Positions 8,617-18,426 are shown, numbered from the stretch's first letter. The stretch: 64,000 nt of DNA from Streptomyces liangshanensis (GCF_011694815.1 NZ_CP050177.1:5682001-5746000); one strand, 5' to 3'. Numbers and translations are program-made. The notes: generated from the sequence alone by a model not told the origin.

Positions 8617-8690
8617 TGTCCTCAATCGCCGGACGGGCTTGTTCGTGCCCGCTGCGGCGACGAATCAAGCCCGTCCGGCGTTTGAGGACA
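8617..8690. repeat. Inverted pair of the dispersed 25-nt GC-rich element
   Basis: A forward copy (8617-8641, core CTCAATCGCCGGACGGGCT) and an inverted copy (8666-8690, core AGCCCGTCCGGCGTTTGAG) form a 25-bp stem with one mismatch around a 24-nt loop. It lies between the SDR and PhzF genes. The same element recurs at 15.4-15.7 kb and 46.7-47.1 kb. The loop sequence GTGCCCGCTGCGGC (8645-8658) is also found at the same offset from the copy at 15356. Confidence 0.92.
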
Positions 8691-8703
8691 TCCCGGGGTG
8701 GGG

Positions 8704-9480
8704 TCAGCCTCGGCCGATCAGGGGCATTTTTGTGGCCATCACCGTGGCAAACTGGACGTTCGCGGACAAGGGCAGGCCCGCCATGTACACCACCATGTCC
8801 GCGACGTCGGCGACCTCCATCACCGGCTCCACCGCCACCTCCCCGTTCGCCTGCGGAACGCCACTTCGCATCCGTTCCGTCATGTCCGTCGCCGCGTTGC
8901 CGATGTCGATCTGGCCGCACGCGATCCCGTACGGGCGGCCGTCCAGGGACAGGGACTTCGTCAGGCCCGTCACGCCGTGCTTCGTGGCGGTGTACGCGAT
9001 CGAGTCCGGGCGCGGCGCGTGCGCCGAGACCGAGCCGTTGTTGATGATCCGGCCGCCCCGCGGATCCTGCGCCTTCATCTGGCGGAACGCCCCCTGCGCG
9101 CACAGGAAGCTGCCGGTCAGGTTGGTGTCCACGACCTTCCGCCACGCCGAGTACGGCAGCTCGTCGAGAGGCAACCCGCCGGGCCCGGACGTGCCCGCGT
9201 TGTTGAAGAGCAGGTCCAGCCGCCCGTACCGCTCCCGCGCCGCCGCGAAGAGCGCGTCCACCTCCTCGGGGACGGTCACGTCGGTGGGGACGGCCAGCAC
9301 CTCGGTGGAGGAGCCCGTGAGCGCCTCCGTCCCGGCCAGCCGTGACGCGGTCCGCCCCGCCAGGACCAGCGACCAGCCCGCGCGGCCCAGCGCGACCGAG
9401 ACCGCGCGCCCGACGCCCGAGCCGGCGCCCGTCACCAGTGCGATCTTGTGCTTGGAGTTGATCTCCCGCATGGCGTTCAT
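8704..9480 (-). CDS. SDR family oxidoreductase
   Basis: A 258-residue classical short-chain dehydrogenase. It has TGAGSGVGR for the nucleotide near residue 15, the NNAG motif, a catalytic Ser in NGSVSA and an active-site pair in AYTATKHG (YxxxK). It reduces or oxidises a carbonyl/alcohol with NAD(P); the substrate is unknown. The C-terminal part ([32 protein letters not shown]) is the usual family ending. ATG codons at 9480 and 9471 are both plausible. It precedes the hairpin repeat and PhzF gene on the same strand. Confidence 0.9.
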   Translation of the reverse strand: MNAMREINSKHKIALVTGAGSGVGRAVSVALGRAGWSLVLAGRTASRLAGTEALTGSSTEVLAVPTDVTVPEEVDALFAAARERYGRLDLLFNNAGTSGPGGLPLDELPYSAWRKVVDTNLTGSFLCAQGAFRQMKAQDPRGGRIINNGSVSAHAPRPDSIAYTATKHGVTGLTKSLSLDGRPYGIACGQIDIGNAATDMTERMRSGVPQANGEVAVEPVMEVADVADMVVYMAGLPLSANVQFATVMATKMPLIGRG

Positions 9481-9592
9481 GGGCCCGCAGCGTAGTTGAG
9501 GTACAGATAGGCGAGGCACGTGGATCTCGTGGATCTCATCGCACCCGTCCCTGCCAGGACCGTCGTCAGGAGAGCCGACAGGGGAGGGGCAC

Positions 9593-11257
9593 ATGACCGC
9601 CGCACACCGCCACGCACCCGAACTCAGGGCCGCCGCCCAGCACCTCACGTCCCTGGCGCGCACCGGAAGCCTCCCCCGCCGCCGCGTCCTGAGCGGCGCG
9701 AGCGCCGCCACCGCCGCCGTCCTCGCGTTCGCCGTGAACCTCCCCGTCGCCGGTGTCGCGGGCGCCGCCGAGCTGGACGCCGGGAGGCTCACCGCCGACC
9801 CGTTCACCCTCGGCGTGGCCTCCGGCGACCCCCGCCCCGACGGCGTGTTCCTCTGGACGAGGCTCGCGCCCGACCCGTACGTACCGGACAGCGGCCTCCC
9901 CCAGGAGCGCGTCGCCGTGAGCTGGGAGGTCGCCCGGGACGCGGGGTTCGCCAGGATCGAGGCGCGGGGCGAGGCGACCGCGCACCCCGAGTTCCACCAC
10001 AGCGTGCACGTCGACGTGCGGGGCCTCGACGCCGACCGCGTGTACTGGTTCCGCTTCCGTACCGGTCCGTGGATCAGCCCGGCGGGGCGGACCCGTACCG
10101 CCCCCGCGTCCGGCGCGCTCGTGAACCGGCTGCGGTTCGCCGCCGTCTCCTGCCAGGCCTACCACGACGGGTACTTCACCGCGTTCAGGCACCTCGCCGA
10201 CGAGGACCTGGACGTCGTCTTCCACCTGGGCGACTACCTGTACGAGTACGCCGTCTCCGCCACCGGCGGCGCCCGCGACTACACCGACCGCACACTGCCC
10301 GCCGTCTTCAACCGGGAGACGGTCACGCTGGACGACTACCGGCTGCGGTACGCGCTCTTCAAGTCCGACCCGGACCTGATCGCCGCGCACGCCGCGCACC
10401 CGTTCGTCGTCACGTGGGACGACCACGAGACCGAGAACAACTACGCCGGCGCGATCCCCGAGAACGCCGTGTCCCCGGAGGAGTTCCTGCTGCGCCGGGC
10501 CGCCTCGTACCGCGCGTACTGGGAGAACCAGCCGCTGGCCCCCCTCATGGCGCCCACCGGCCCGGACGTGGTGCTCTACCGGCGGTTGGGGTACGGCCGG
10601 CTCGCCCAGTTCGACGTCCTGGACACCCGGCAGTACCGCTCCGACCAGGCGTACGGCGACGGCTGGCAGGTGCCGGGCCCGAAGTCCGAGGACCCGTCGC
10701 GCACCCTGACCGGCGAGACCCAGGAGCGGTGGCTGCTGGACGGCTGGAAGAGTTCGTCGGCGACCTGGAACGTCGTACCGCAGCAGGTGACCTTCGCCCG
10801 CCGCCGTACCGCCCCGACCGCCGGCTACAAGCTGTCGATGGACTCCTGGGACGGCTACCCGGCGTCCCGGCAGCGGCTCCTGGACGGTGCGGAGGCGGCC
10901 GGGCTCGCCAATCTGATGGTGCTGTCGGGGGACGTGCACACGGGGCACGCGTACGACATCAAGAAGGACTGGGACGACCCGGACTCCCGCACGCTCGGCA
11001 CGGAGATCGTGGCGACGTCCGTCACCAGCGGCAAGAACGGCCGGGACCGGCCGGCCGACTGGGACACGTTCATGGCGGCCAACCCCCACATGAAGTTCTA
11101 CAGCGGGCGGCGCGGCTACGTGACCGTCGAACTGGGCCTCACGCGGGCCCGGGCGGACTTCCGGACGGTGGACGTCGTCACGTCGCCGGGCGGCGCGGTG
11201 AAGACGGCGGCGTCCTTCGTGACGGAAGCGGGCAGCCCGGGCCTGTCGCCTGCCTGA
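9593..11257 (+). CDS. phoD: Alkaline phosphatase PhoD, Tat-exported
   Basis: A 554-residue secreted phosphodiesterase/phosphatase. The Tat signal starts with RRRVLSG (about residues 25-31), followed by an Ala-rich hydrophobic segment ending in VAGAAELDA. An Ig-like N domain ([20 protein letters not shown]) precedes the metallo-domain, whose ligands are seen in [30 protein letters not shown] and [12 protein letters not shown]. PhoD enzymes use Fe/Ca and release phosphate from organic esters when phosphate is scarce. A purine-rich GGGGAGGGG ribosome site precedes the ATG. No convincing PHO box was recognised. It converges on the Gfo/Idh gene with 6 nt between stops. Confidence 0.93.
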   Translation: MTAAHRHAPELRAAAQHLTSLARTGSLPRRRVLSGASAATAAVLAFAVNLPVAGVAGAAELDAGRLTADPFTLGVASGDPRPDGVFLWTRLAPDPYVPDSGLPQERVAVSWEVARDAGFARIEARGEATAHPEFHHSVHVDVRGLDADRVYWFRFRTGPWISPAGRTRTAPASGALVNRLRFAAVSCQAYHDGYFTAFRHLADEDLDVVFHLGDYLYEYAVSATGGARDYTDRTLPAVFNRETVTLDDYRLRYALFKSDPDLIAAHAAHPFVVTWDDHETENNYAGAIPENAVSPEEFLLRRAASYRAYWENQPLAPLMAPTGPDVVLYRRLGYGRLAQFDVLDTRQYRSDQAYGDGWQVPGPKSEDPSRTLTGETQERWLLDGWKSSSATWNVVPQQVTFARRRTAPTAGYKLSMDSWDGYPASRQRLLDGAEAAGLANLMVLSGDVHTGHAYDIKKDWDDPDSRTLGTEIVATSVTSGKNGRDRPADWDTFMAANPHMKFYSGRRGYVTVELGLTRARADFRTVDVVTSPGGAVKTAASFVTEAGSPGLSPA

Positions 11258-11263
11258 CCTCTG

Positions 11264-12352
11264 TTACGCAGCCGAAGCCGCAGCTTCCGGGAAGCGCACG
11301 CCGATCCGGTCCCGTACCGCGTCCAGCGTCCGCATCACGGCCAGCGTGCCCGCCAGCGGTACGAGGGGCGACTCCGTCTCCCCCGCCCGCAGGCAGCGCA
11401 TCACCTCGGCCGCCTCGTACTGCATGCCCCACAGGCCGCCCGCGCCCGTCAGCCCCTCCTCCGTGATCTCCTCGGGCTCCGCGCCCGACCGCCGCAGGAC
11501 GAGCCGGTCCGGCGAGAAGAAGCCCGCGGGAATCTCGATCCGGCCCTTCGTGCCGGTGACGGTGGCGGTACGGGGCGTGTCGGCCGTCACCGAGCAGGTG
11601 AGGAGCGCCGTCGCGCCCGCGTCCCAGCCCAGCAGGATCCCGGTGTTGAGGTCGGCGCCCTCGGGAGAGAGCAGGGCGTCCGCCTGGACCCGGTCCGGCT
11701 CACCGAGCAGCAGGTGGGCGAACGACACGGGGTAGACCCCGAGGTCGAGGACCGCCCCGCCGCCGAGCGCCGGGTCACGCAGCCGGTGTTCGGGCGGGAA
11801 CGGGCCCTCCAGGCCGAAGTCCGCCTGTACGGTCCTGATCTCGCCGATCGCCCCGTCCCGTACGAGCTCCACCAGGCGCCGGATCACGGGGTTGCAGTAC
11901 ATCCACATGGCCTCCATCAGGAAGAGCCCCCGCTCCCCGGCCAGCGCCACCAGCTCGCCCGCCTCCCGGGCGTCGAGCGTGAACGCCTTCTCGCAGAGGA
12001 CCGGCTTCCCGGCGGCGAGGGCCAGCCCGGCGGCGGCGCGGTGCGCGGAATGCGGGGTGGCCACGTACACGATGTCGACGTCCTCGTCGGCGACGAGCCC
12101 CGCCCAGGCCCCGTACGCGCGGGGTATGCCGAGCCGGCCGGCGAACTCCTTCGCCGAGGCCTCGCCGCGCGAGCCGACGGCCACGATCTCGGCGTCCGGC
12201 AGTTCGCCGACCTCGGTGACGAACCGTTCGGCTATCCCGCCCGTCGCCAGGACACCCCAGCGCACCGGCCGGTCGGCCGCCACCGGGGGCACCCGTACCG
12301 GCACCGGCCGTTCGTGTTCCGCTTCCCGGCCTGTTTCCGCTTCCGCTGTCAT
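11264..12352 (-). CDS. Gfo/Idh/MocA family NAD(P)-dependent oxidoreductase
   Basis: A 362-residue protein. The N-terminal Rossmann domain has WGVLATGGIAERF, and the EKAF motif (KPVLCEKAFTLD) carries the catalytic Lys. A C-terminal sheet domain follows, with GGAVLDLGVYPVSFA. Such enzymes oxidise sugars, inositols or dihydrodiols; the last is suggested weakly by the EAMWMYCNPVIRRL block, which resembles trans-dihydrodiol dehydrogenases. The ATG at 12352 is chosen over one 75 nt further out because GGAGG lies 6 nt upstream (12359-12363). Confidence 0.9.
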   Translation of the reverse strand: MTAEAETGREAEHERPVPVRVPPVAADRPVRWGVLATGGIAERFVTEVGELPDAEIVAVGSRGEASAKEFAGRLGIPRAYGAWAGLVADEDVDIVYVATPHSAHRAAAGLALAAGKPVLCEKAFTLDAREAGELVALAGERGLFLMEAMWMYCNPVIRRLVELVRDGAIGEIRTVQADFGLEGPFPPEHRLRDPALGGGAVLDLGVYPVSFAHLLLGEPDRVQADALLSPEGADLNTGILLGWDAGATALLTCSVTADTPRTATVTGTKGRIEIPAGFFSPDRLVLRRSGAEPEEITEEGLTGAGGLWGMQYEAAEVMRCLRAGETESPLVPLAGTLAVMRTLDAVRDRIGVRFPEAAASAA

Positions 12353-12465
12353 GTGCCGCCTCCGTCGTGGGTCCTGCGGGGAACGCGCGGGTCGCGCGGG
12401 GGTCCCGGATAAATCCGTCCTGATCACGCCGCCCGAGCTGAGAGCATAGGTGCGGATTCAACGAC

Positions 12466-13878
12466 ATGGAGATGCGGATGCCTGACGGCGGGCGGACCAT
12501 AGAAGGACGAGACGGGCACAGAGCGGCGGGTCACCTCCTGCCGGGAGCGGCGGAGGGGGTGGCCGGGGGGAGGGCCGGGAACCCGACCGGGAGTCCGACC
12601 GGGACGGCCGTGAAGGTGCCGGCCCCGCGTCAGGCGCCTGACCGGTCGGCCGGGCGGCGCGGGGAAGCCGCCGTACCCGCCGCCCGCCGGGCCGGGATCC
12701 TCGTCACCCTCGTCCTGGGCGGGCTCACGGCCCTGCCGCCGCTCTCCATGGACATGTACCTCCCGGCGCTGCCCGACGTCACCGGTTCGCTCGCCGCGCC
12801 CGCCGCCACCGTCCAGATCACCCTGACCGCCTGCCTGATGGGCATGGCCCTCGGCCAGATCGTCGTGGGCCCCATGAGCGACCGGTGGGGACGCCGCCGG
12901 CCGCTGCTTCTCGGCATGGTCGTGTACGTCTTCGCCACCGCCCTGTGCGCCGTCGCCCCCAACGTCGAACTCCTCATCGGCGTCCGCCTCCTCCAGGGAC
13001 TGGCGGGCTCGGCGGGCATCGTCATCGCCCGCGCGGTGGTGCGTGACCTGTACGACGGCGACGAGATGGCGCGGTTCTTCTCCACGCTGATGCTGATCTC
13101 CGGGGTCGCGCCGATCATCGCGCCGGTGATCGGCGGGCAGGTGCTGCGGCTCACCGAGTGGCGCGGGATCTTCGTCGTGCTCACGGTGGTGGGCGCGCTG
13201 CTCACGTTCGTGGTGTGGAAGTGGCTGCACGAGACCCTGCCCGAGGAGAGGCGGCACAGCGGGGGTGTCGGCGAGGCGCTGCGTACGATGCGGGGCCTGC
13301 TCGCCGACCGGGTCTTCATCGGTTACACGCTGGCGGGCGGTCTGGCGTTCGCCGCGCTGTTCGCGTACGTCGCCGCCTCGCCCTTCGTCGTCCAGGAGAT
13401 CTACGGCGCCTCGCCGCAGATGTTCAGCCTGCTCTTCGGGATCAACTCCGTCGGGCTGATCGCGGTCGGCCAGATCAACGGCAAGCTGCTCGTCGGCCGG
13501 GTCAACCTGGACCGGGTCCTCGCCTTCGGGCTGACGGTGATCCTGTTCGCGGCGGTCGCGCTGCTGCTGATGACAACGGGCGTGTTCGGCACGGTGGGGC
13601 TCTTCCCGGTGGCGGCGGGCCTGTTCGTGCTGATGTCCGCGATGGGGCTGGCGATGCCCAACACCAACGCGCAGGCACTGATGCGCACCCCGCACGCGGC
13701 CGGGTCCGCGTCGGCGCTCATCGGCACGTCGTCGTTCCTGATCGGGGCCGTGGCCTCACCGCTCGTCGGCATCGGCGGCGAGGGGACGGCGGCGCCGATG
13801 GCCCTGGTCCAGGTGGTGAGCGCGGTCGGCGCGATCGGCTGCTTCCTGGGGTTGGTGCGTCCCTGGCAGCGGAGGTAG
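12466..13878 (+). CDS. MFS transporter, Bcr/CflA drug-efflux family
   Basis: 470 residues with 12 predicted membrane helices from about residue 75. It has the Bcr/CflA opening LPPLSMDMYLPALPDV, the helix 2-3 loop GPMSDRWGRRRPLL and RLLQGLAGSAGIVIARAVVRDLYDG. It would export drugs by proton antiport. The first 75 residues are hydrophilic, Gly/Arg-rich and unusual for the family. Three in-frame ATGs (12466, 12472, 12478) lie close together, the last with a ggag 6 nt upstream. It is divergent from the Gfo/Idh gene. Confidence 0.9.
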   Translation: MEMRMPDGGRTIEGRDGHRAAGHLLPGAAEGVAGGRAGNPTGSPTGTAVKVPAPRQAPDRSAGRRGEAAVPAARRAGILVTLVLGGLTALPPLSMDMYLPALPDVTGSLAAPAATVQITLTACLMGMALGQIVVGPMSDRWGRRRPLLLGMVVYVFATALCAVAPNVELLIGVRLLQGLAGSAGIVIARAVVRDLYDGDEMARFFSTLMLISGVAPIIAPVIGGQVLRLTEWRGIFVVLTVVGALLTFVVWKWLHETLPEERRHSGGVGEALRTMRGLLADRVFIGYTLAGGLAFAALFAYVAASPFVVQEIYGASPQMFSLLFGINSVGLIAVGQINGKLLVGRVNLDRVLAFGLTVILFAAVALLLMTTGVFGTVGLFPVAAGLFVLMSAMGLAMPNTNAQALMRTPHAAGSASALIGTSSFLIGAVASPLVGIGGEGTAAPMALVQVVSAVGAIGCFLGLVRPWQRR

Positions 13879-13962
13879 TCCGGGGCGGGGGCGTTCGCGC
13901 GGCGACTGTCCGGGGCTCCGGGTTCCGGCTCCGGGTTCCGGCCCCCGGCTCCGGTCCCGGGC

Positions 13963-15300
13963 TCAGGGGCGGTGCTGGTACGCGGTCAAGTGCGGGCGGT
14001 CCCGTGCGTCGGTCCAGGGGAAGAGGCCCATGCCCCCGGCGGTGCTGCCGCCCGGCAACCGGACGTTGGGGGCCAGTGCCACCGCCTCGGGCGTCGCGGC
14101 CGTCAGGTCCACCGCGACCGGGGTGCCGCCGCCCGCCAGCGCGTCCGTCACCGAGCGGGCCAGGGCCGCGCCGTACGCGGTGCCCTCGTCCGTGACGGCC
14201 GTCAGGGTCAGCGGCCCGGTGCCGTCCGCCGCCTCGAAGCAGTGGCCCTTCCCCGTCGCCAGGTCGAAGGCGAGGCGGCCGGCGATCAGGTAGCGGCCGG
14301 TGGGGGAGAGGGTGGGTTGCGGCTCGTCGACGGGCGCGAGCGCGGGCGTGCGGCAGCGCGTTCGTGCCAGCACCTTGCCGGTGGTCATGTCGTGGACGGC
14401 CCAGGTCTCGTGCGTGGCGGTGTCCTTGCCGCCCTTCTCGCCCTGCCACCGGGCGAGGATCCGGCCGGGGGCCACGGAGGACAGCACGCCGGAGGCGGGG
14501 GCCGTGCCCGCGGGGGCGACCGTACGGCTGAACCAGCCGCCGCGGACCCAGAACTCGGCCGCCCCGCCGACCAGTACGCCCCGCTCGGTGACGGCGCGCA
14601 GCTCGGTCAGCCGCCCGCACGCCCGGCAGTTCTTCGGCCGGCCGAGCGCTCCCGGCTCCACCCGGGACACCTCGCCGGTCGCCGGGTCGACCACCGCGCC
14701 GGTGGCCTTCCCGTCGCTGATCAGCAGGCGGGAGCCGGCGGCGGACACCACGGGGGCGGCGGGCCAGGGGACTTCGACGCGGCGCCGGGCGCCGGTGGCC
14801 GCGTCGTACACGTCGAGGGAGACGATCGTGTCGGTGGGGGCCGGGGCGGTGGCGCCGAGCTTTCCGTACGACCAGGTCACGAAGTACGCGCGGCTGTCGG
14901 CGCCGGTGACGGACAGCAGGCGCGGGGGGAGGCCGGGGGCGAACAGGGCGCGGGTGGCGGCGCCTTCCCAGCCGCGAGCGCCGGTCGCGGGGTCGAGGGT
15001 CCGTAGCCGGAAGCGGTTCTGCCCGGCGCTCTCCAGGTGGGCGAGGCGGGTGGCGGTACCGGATCCGGCGAGTGCGTAGGCGGGCGAGGCGCTGGTGATC
15101 TCCCAGCCGTGGGCGGTGTTGTAGGCGGGTGGGGTGGTGAGCCGGGTGAGGGGTGCGGTGCTCTTGCTCTCGCTCTTGCTCTTCGCTTCGACGCCGTCCG
15201 TCTGTGGGTGGTCGCTGTCGCGCTGGACCGCGAGGAGGACGAGGAACGCCACCACGATGCCGCCGGCCAGCAAGGACAGGCGTAAGGCCCGCTGTCTCAT
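13963..15300 (-). CDS. Membrane-anchored protein with propeller-like repeats, unknown function
   Basis: A 445-residue protein not recognised as a named family. One N-terminal membrane segment (LRLSLLAGGIVVAFLVLLAV, about residues 6-25) is followed by a Lys/Ser-rich stalk. The large extracytoplasmic domain has recurring D-x-ATG-x motifs (LDPATGARGW, YDAATGARRR, VDPATGEVSR, HDMTTGKVLA, FDLATGKGHC), the pattern of PQQ/WD-like beta-propeller blades. A paired KNCRACGRL suggests a disulfide or metal site. The start at 15300 is chosen because the hydrophobic segment follows directly; an ATG 51 nt upstream is possible. The 3' flank (13911-13960) has ggctccgggttcc tandem repeats. Confidence 0.8.
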   Translation of the reverse strand: MRQRALRLSLLAGGIVVAFLVLLAVQRDSDHPQTDGVEAKSKSESKSTAPLTRLTTPPAYNTAHGWEITSASPAYALAGSGTATRLAHLESAGQNRFRLRTLDPATGARGWEGAATRALFAPGLPPRLLSVTGADSRAYFVTWSYGKLGATAPAPTDTIVSLDVYDAATGARRRVEVPWPAAPVVSAAGSRLLISDGKATGAVVDPATGEVSRVEPGALGRPKNCRACGRLTELRAVTERGVLVGGAAEFWVRGGWFSRTVAPAGTAPASGVLSSVAPGRILARWQGEKGGKDTATHETWAVHDMTTGKVLARTRCRTPALAPVDEPQPTLSPTGRYLIAGRLAFDLATGKGHCFEAADGTGPLTLTAVTDEGTAYGAALARSVTDALAGGGTPVAVDLTAATPEAVALAPNVRLPGGSTAGGMGLFPWTDARDRPHLTAYQHRP

Positions 15301-15709
15301 GGTCCCCCCGGAGTAGGTCGTCCGCGGGCCACGGGAGCGGCTGCGGGTCACTGATTGTCCTCAATCGCCGGACGGGCTCGATTGTGCCCGCTGCGGCCCG
15401 GATGCGCTGGCGCGGGCCGGTTGCCGGGGGTCGGGCAGGGGCCGCGTCCTGCACTGCATGTTTTACGTCGCGCGCAACCAGTTGTTGAGGGCAACCCCCA
15501 TCACGCGACACAAAACACGCTCTACGTTCCGGACACGACCCCTGCCCGCCCCCCTTCCAGGCGCGCGTACAGGCAAATCAAGCCCGTCCGGCGTTTGAGG
15601 ACATCTTTGACCGCAACGGTCACGCCCGACCGCAACCCCCTCAAGCCCGTCCGGCGATTGAGGACATCGGTGAGCCGCGCGGCATCGCGCGGGTGCGTAC
15701 GATTTGGCG
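15301..15709. repeat. Divergent intergenic region with three copies of the dispersed 25-nt element
   Basis: A forward copy at 15356-15380, then inverted copies at 15579-15603 and 15642-15666. The forward copy shares its 3' flank GTGCCCGCTGCGGC (15384-15397) with the copy at 8617. The 15.40-15.57 kb interval between them has no gene. The region separates two divergent genes, so these copies cannot simply be terminators shared by converging genes. Confidence 0.88.
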
Positions 15710-16741
15710 GTGAACGCCGAGACCCTCTCCACCACCGACGCCCTGCGCAAAACCCTCGCCGGCCTCCTGGACGGCCTCCCGCCGAAGCAGGCCGCGCAGG
15801 CCGTCGAGCGGCTCATCGCGAACTACCGGGGGACCACCCCGACCGGCACCCCCCTCCTGCGCGACCGGTCGGACGTCGCCGCCTACGCCGCGTACCGGAT
15901 GCCCGCGACGTTCGAGGCGGTGCGGGCCGCGCTCGGCGCGCTCGCCGACGCCGCGCCCGGCTGGGCGCCTGCCGGTCACCTGGACGTGGGCGGCGGCACC
16001 GGCGCGGCGGTCTGGGCGGCGGACGCGACGTGGGCGGAGCCCCGTACCACCACCGTCCTCGACTGGGCCGAGCCCGCGCTGGCGCTGGGCCGCGAGCTGG
16101 CCGAGCGTTCCGGCCTCCCCGGGCTGCGTACGGTCGACTGGCGGCGCGCCAGGATCGGCACCCCGCTCGCGCTGCCCGACACCGACCTGATCACGGTCTC
16201 GTACGTGCTGAACGAGCTGACCGAACGGGACCGGGACGCGCTCGTCGACGACGTGGCGCGGGCGGGGCAGGCCGTCGTGATCGTGGAACCGGGCACCCCC
16301 GACGGCTACTTGAGGGTCATCGAGGCGCGGCGCCGGCTCATCGGGGCGGGGATGCGCGTCGCGGCGCCCTGCCCGCACGACGGGGCGTGCCCGATCGAAC
16401 CGGGCACGGACTGGTGCCACTTCGCCGCGCGGGTCGCCCGCTCCTCGCTGCACCGGCAGGTGAAGGGTGGTTCGCTGCCGTACGAGGACGAGAAGTTCAG
16501 CTACGTCGCCGCGGTCCGCTTCGTACCGCACCCGGTGCGGGACCGGGTGATCCGCAAGCCGCAGATCCGCAAGGGCCAGGTGCTGCTGGAGCTGTGCTCC
16601 TCGTCCGAGGGGCTGCGTGGGGAGACGGTCACCAAGCGGCACGGCGGGCTGTACCGCGCGGCGCGGGACACGGCGTGGGGCGACGCGTGGCCCCCGCCCG
16701 GGCCCGGGGCCGACGACGCGGGGGAGCCGGACGACGCGTAG
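15710..16741 (+). CDS. Rsm22-type (METTL17-like) rRNA methyltransferase family protein
   Basis: A 343-residue protein. The SAM-binding motif is LDVGGGTGAAVWA (about residues 88-100). The C-terminal half has the family's cysteine/histidine cluster APCPHDGACPIEPG followed by DWCHFAARV, which in mitochondrial Rsm22 relatives is associated with a metal or Fe-S site. It is expected to act on the small ribosomal subunit; enzymatic activity is not certain for all members. The GTG at 15710 lies 6 nt after TACGAT (15698-15703) with no Shine-Dalgarno, which suggests a leaderless mRNA; an in-frame TTG at 15704 would fall inside that spacing. The end is Pro/Asp-rich. Confidence 0.85.
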   Translation: MNAETLSTTDALRKTLAGLLDGLPPKQAAQAVERLIANYRGTTPTGTPLLRDRSDVAAYAAYRMPATFEAVRAALGALADAAPGWAPAGHLDVGGGTGAAVWAADATWAEPRTTTVLDWAEPALALGRELAERSGLPGLRTVDWRRARIGTPLALPDTDLITVSYVLNELTERDRDALVDDVARAGQAVVIVEPGTPDGYLRVIEARRRLIGAGMRVAAPCPHDGACPIEPGTDWCHFAARVARSSLHRQVKGGSLPYEDEKFSYVAAVRFVPHPVRDRVIRKPQIRKGQVLLELCSSSEGLRGETVTKRHGGLYRAARDTAWGDAWPPPGPGADDAGEPDDA

Positions 16742-16866
16742 CGCCTCGGCGGGCATCCCTCAGCAAGGCCCGCCCCGTTGGACCCCGTTCGGGTGATTCC
16801 CGTGGCCGCGGGCCCCCGTCGCGAGCGGCGACATGGAGGGCCGCTACCCGTTGGTAGATTGACGCC

Positions 16867-17490
16867 ATGGCCGACAGCAGGGCACCCGACCCCACCCGTC
16901 GCAGCGAACGGTCGCGCCGGGCGATCTACGCCGCCGCGCTCGCCCTGGTCACCGAGGTCGGCTACGCGCGGACGACCGTCGAGGCCATCGCGGCGCGGGC
17001 CGGGGTGGGCAAGCAGACGATCTACCGGTGGTGGCCCTCGAAGGGCGCCGTCCTCCTCGAAGCCTTCCTCGATCTCGCCGACCAGGCGGCCCGCGCCGCC
17101 GACGGCGGGGCGGGGCTCCACGGGATCCCCGACACCGGTGACCTGGCCGCGGACCTGAGACTGGTGCTGCGCGCCACGGTCGACGAGATGAACGACCCGG
17201 CGTTCGACCTCCCCTCCCGCGCCCTCGCCGCCGAGGGGATCGTCGACGCCGAGCTGGGCGCCGAGTTCGCCCGCAAGCTCCTCGAACCTCAGCTCCAGCT
17301 CTACGTGAAGCGGCTGCGGGCCGGTCAGGAGGCCGGTGACGTACGGCGGGACATCGACGTCCGTGTCGCCCTGGAGCTCCTCGTGGGCCCCCTCGCGCAC
17401 CGCTGGCTGATGCGTACCCTGCCGCTCACGCACGCCTACGCGGACGCCGTCGCCGATCTCGCCCTGTACGGCCTCGCGCCCCGCCCCTGA
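16867..17490 (+). CDS. TetR family transcriptional regulator
   Basis: A 207-residue protein with an N-terminal helix-turn-helix (RTTVEAIAARAGVGKQTIYRWW, about residues 37-58) and a C-terminal ligand domain of the TetR_C_11-like type (PLAHRWLMRTLPLTHAYADAV). It probably represses a transporter or enzyme gene, but no divergent target is adjacent. The ATG stands 6 nt after TAGATT (16855-16860) with no ribosome site, so it is another likely leaderless gene. Confidence 0.9.
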   Translation: MADSRAPDPTRRSERSRRAIYAAALALVTEVGYARTTVEAIAARAGVGKQTIYRWWPSKGAVLLEAFLDLADQAARAADGGAGLHGIPDTGDLAADLRLVLRATVDEMNDPAFDLPSRALAAEGIVDAELGAEFARKLLEPQLQLYVKRLRAGQEAGDVRRDIDVRVALELLVGPLAHRWLMRTLPLTHAYADAVADLALYGLAPRP

Positions 17491-17679
17491 CCCGCGCCCG
17501 CCCGCCGCCCGCCCCCCGCCTGACCCGCTCGTGACCCGCCCTTGACCCGAGCCCGACCCGGGCCCGCCCCGCCGCCCGCGTGGGCCACCCCCGGATGGGG
17601 AGGGCGGCCACCAGGAAGGCAGGATGGTGCGACGATGGAAGAGGCCGCAGGGGCCGGCGTGAGGTGTGTGAGGGGATAG

Positions 17680-18426
17680 ATGGGCGACGATTTCGGCCGC
17701 TACCGCGGCACGGAGAGCAGGATTCCCCAGTGGTTGCGCAGGCGTGCCAAGAAGAGCGCCGAAGCGCTCGACGGGGCGGCGGCGGACCGTGAGGCACTGC
17801 TGCTCGCCGTGGCCGACGCCGGTATGCCCGTCTCGCCCGCGGCCCACCCCGTCGGATACCGGTGTTCCTGCGAGCGGATCGGCTGTCCGACCCCGGCCAG
17901 GCACCCCATCTCGTTCGCCTGGCAGACCCAGTCGACCACCGACCGCCCCCAGATCGAGCGCTGGGCCCGCAACCAGCCGCAGGCCAACTTCATCACCGCG
18001 ACCGGCATGATCCACGACGTGCTCGACGTACCGCTGGAGGCCGGCAGCCGGGCACTGGAGCGGCTCCTCGAACGGTCCGTGGACGTCGGCCCCGTGGCCG
18101 ATTCCGGCGGCGACCGCATGCTCTTCTTCACCGCCACCCGGGGCACCCCGGAGGACGAGGACGAGTGGTGGCCCTGCGAACTGGACTGCCACCCCGAGAC
18201 GATGGACGAGCACCCAGGGCTGCGCTGGCACTGCCGGGGCAGTTACGTCCTCGTACCGCCCGCCCGGCTTCCCGGCGACCTGGCGGTGCGCTGGCTCCGC
18301 GGCCCCGAGCACCCGCTGCCCGATCCCCTGACGCTGCTGGAGACCCTGACGGACGCCTGCGCGCGGTACGCGGGCGAGAACGGCGAACTGGACCCGCACG
18401 CGGTGGCCTGGCCCCTGGGCCGGTGA
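17680..18426 (+). CDS. Bifunctional primase/polymerase (prim-pol)-like domain protein
   Basis: 248 residues. The segment from AVADAGMPVSPAAHPVGYRC, the paired cysteines CSCERIGCPTPARHP and the histidine-containing GLRWHCRGSYVLVPPARLP match the layout of short actinobacterial proteins annotated as prim-pol N domains. In true prim-pols an acidic pair coordinates metal and makes primers. The DxD is not obvious here, and no helicase or integrase gene is adjacent, so catalytic activity is doubtful. These stand-alone forms are common in Streptomyces and unstudied. Confidence 0.7.
   Translation: MGDDFGRYRGTESRIPQWLRRRAKKSAEALDGAAADREALLLAVADAGMPVSPAAHPVGYRCSCERIGCPTPARHPISFAWQTQSTTDRPQIERWARNQPQANFITATGMIHDVLDVPLEAGSRALERLLERSVDVGPVADSGGDRMLFFTATRGTPEDEDEWWPCELDCHPETMDEHPGLRWHCRGSYVLVPPARLPGDLAVRWLRGPEHPLPDPLTLLETLTDACARYAGENGELDPHAVAWPLGR

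Noticed and set aside
9481..9592. PHO box before phoD
   Set aside because: Only isolated gttca-like fragments were seen, without the direct-repeat structure expected for PhoP binding.
9520..11466. 648-codon plus-strand frame overlapping phoD
   Set aside because: Arg/Pro-rich shadow; the phoD frame has the Tat signal and metal motifs.
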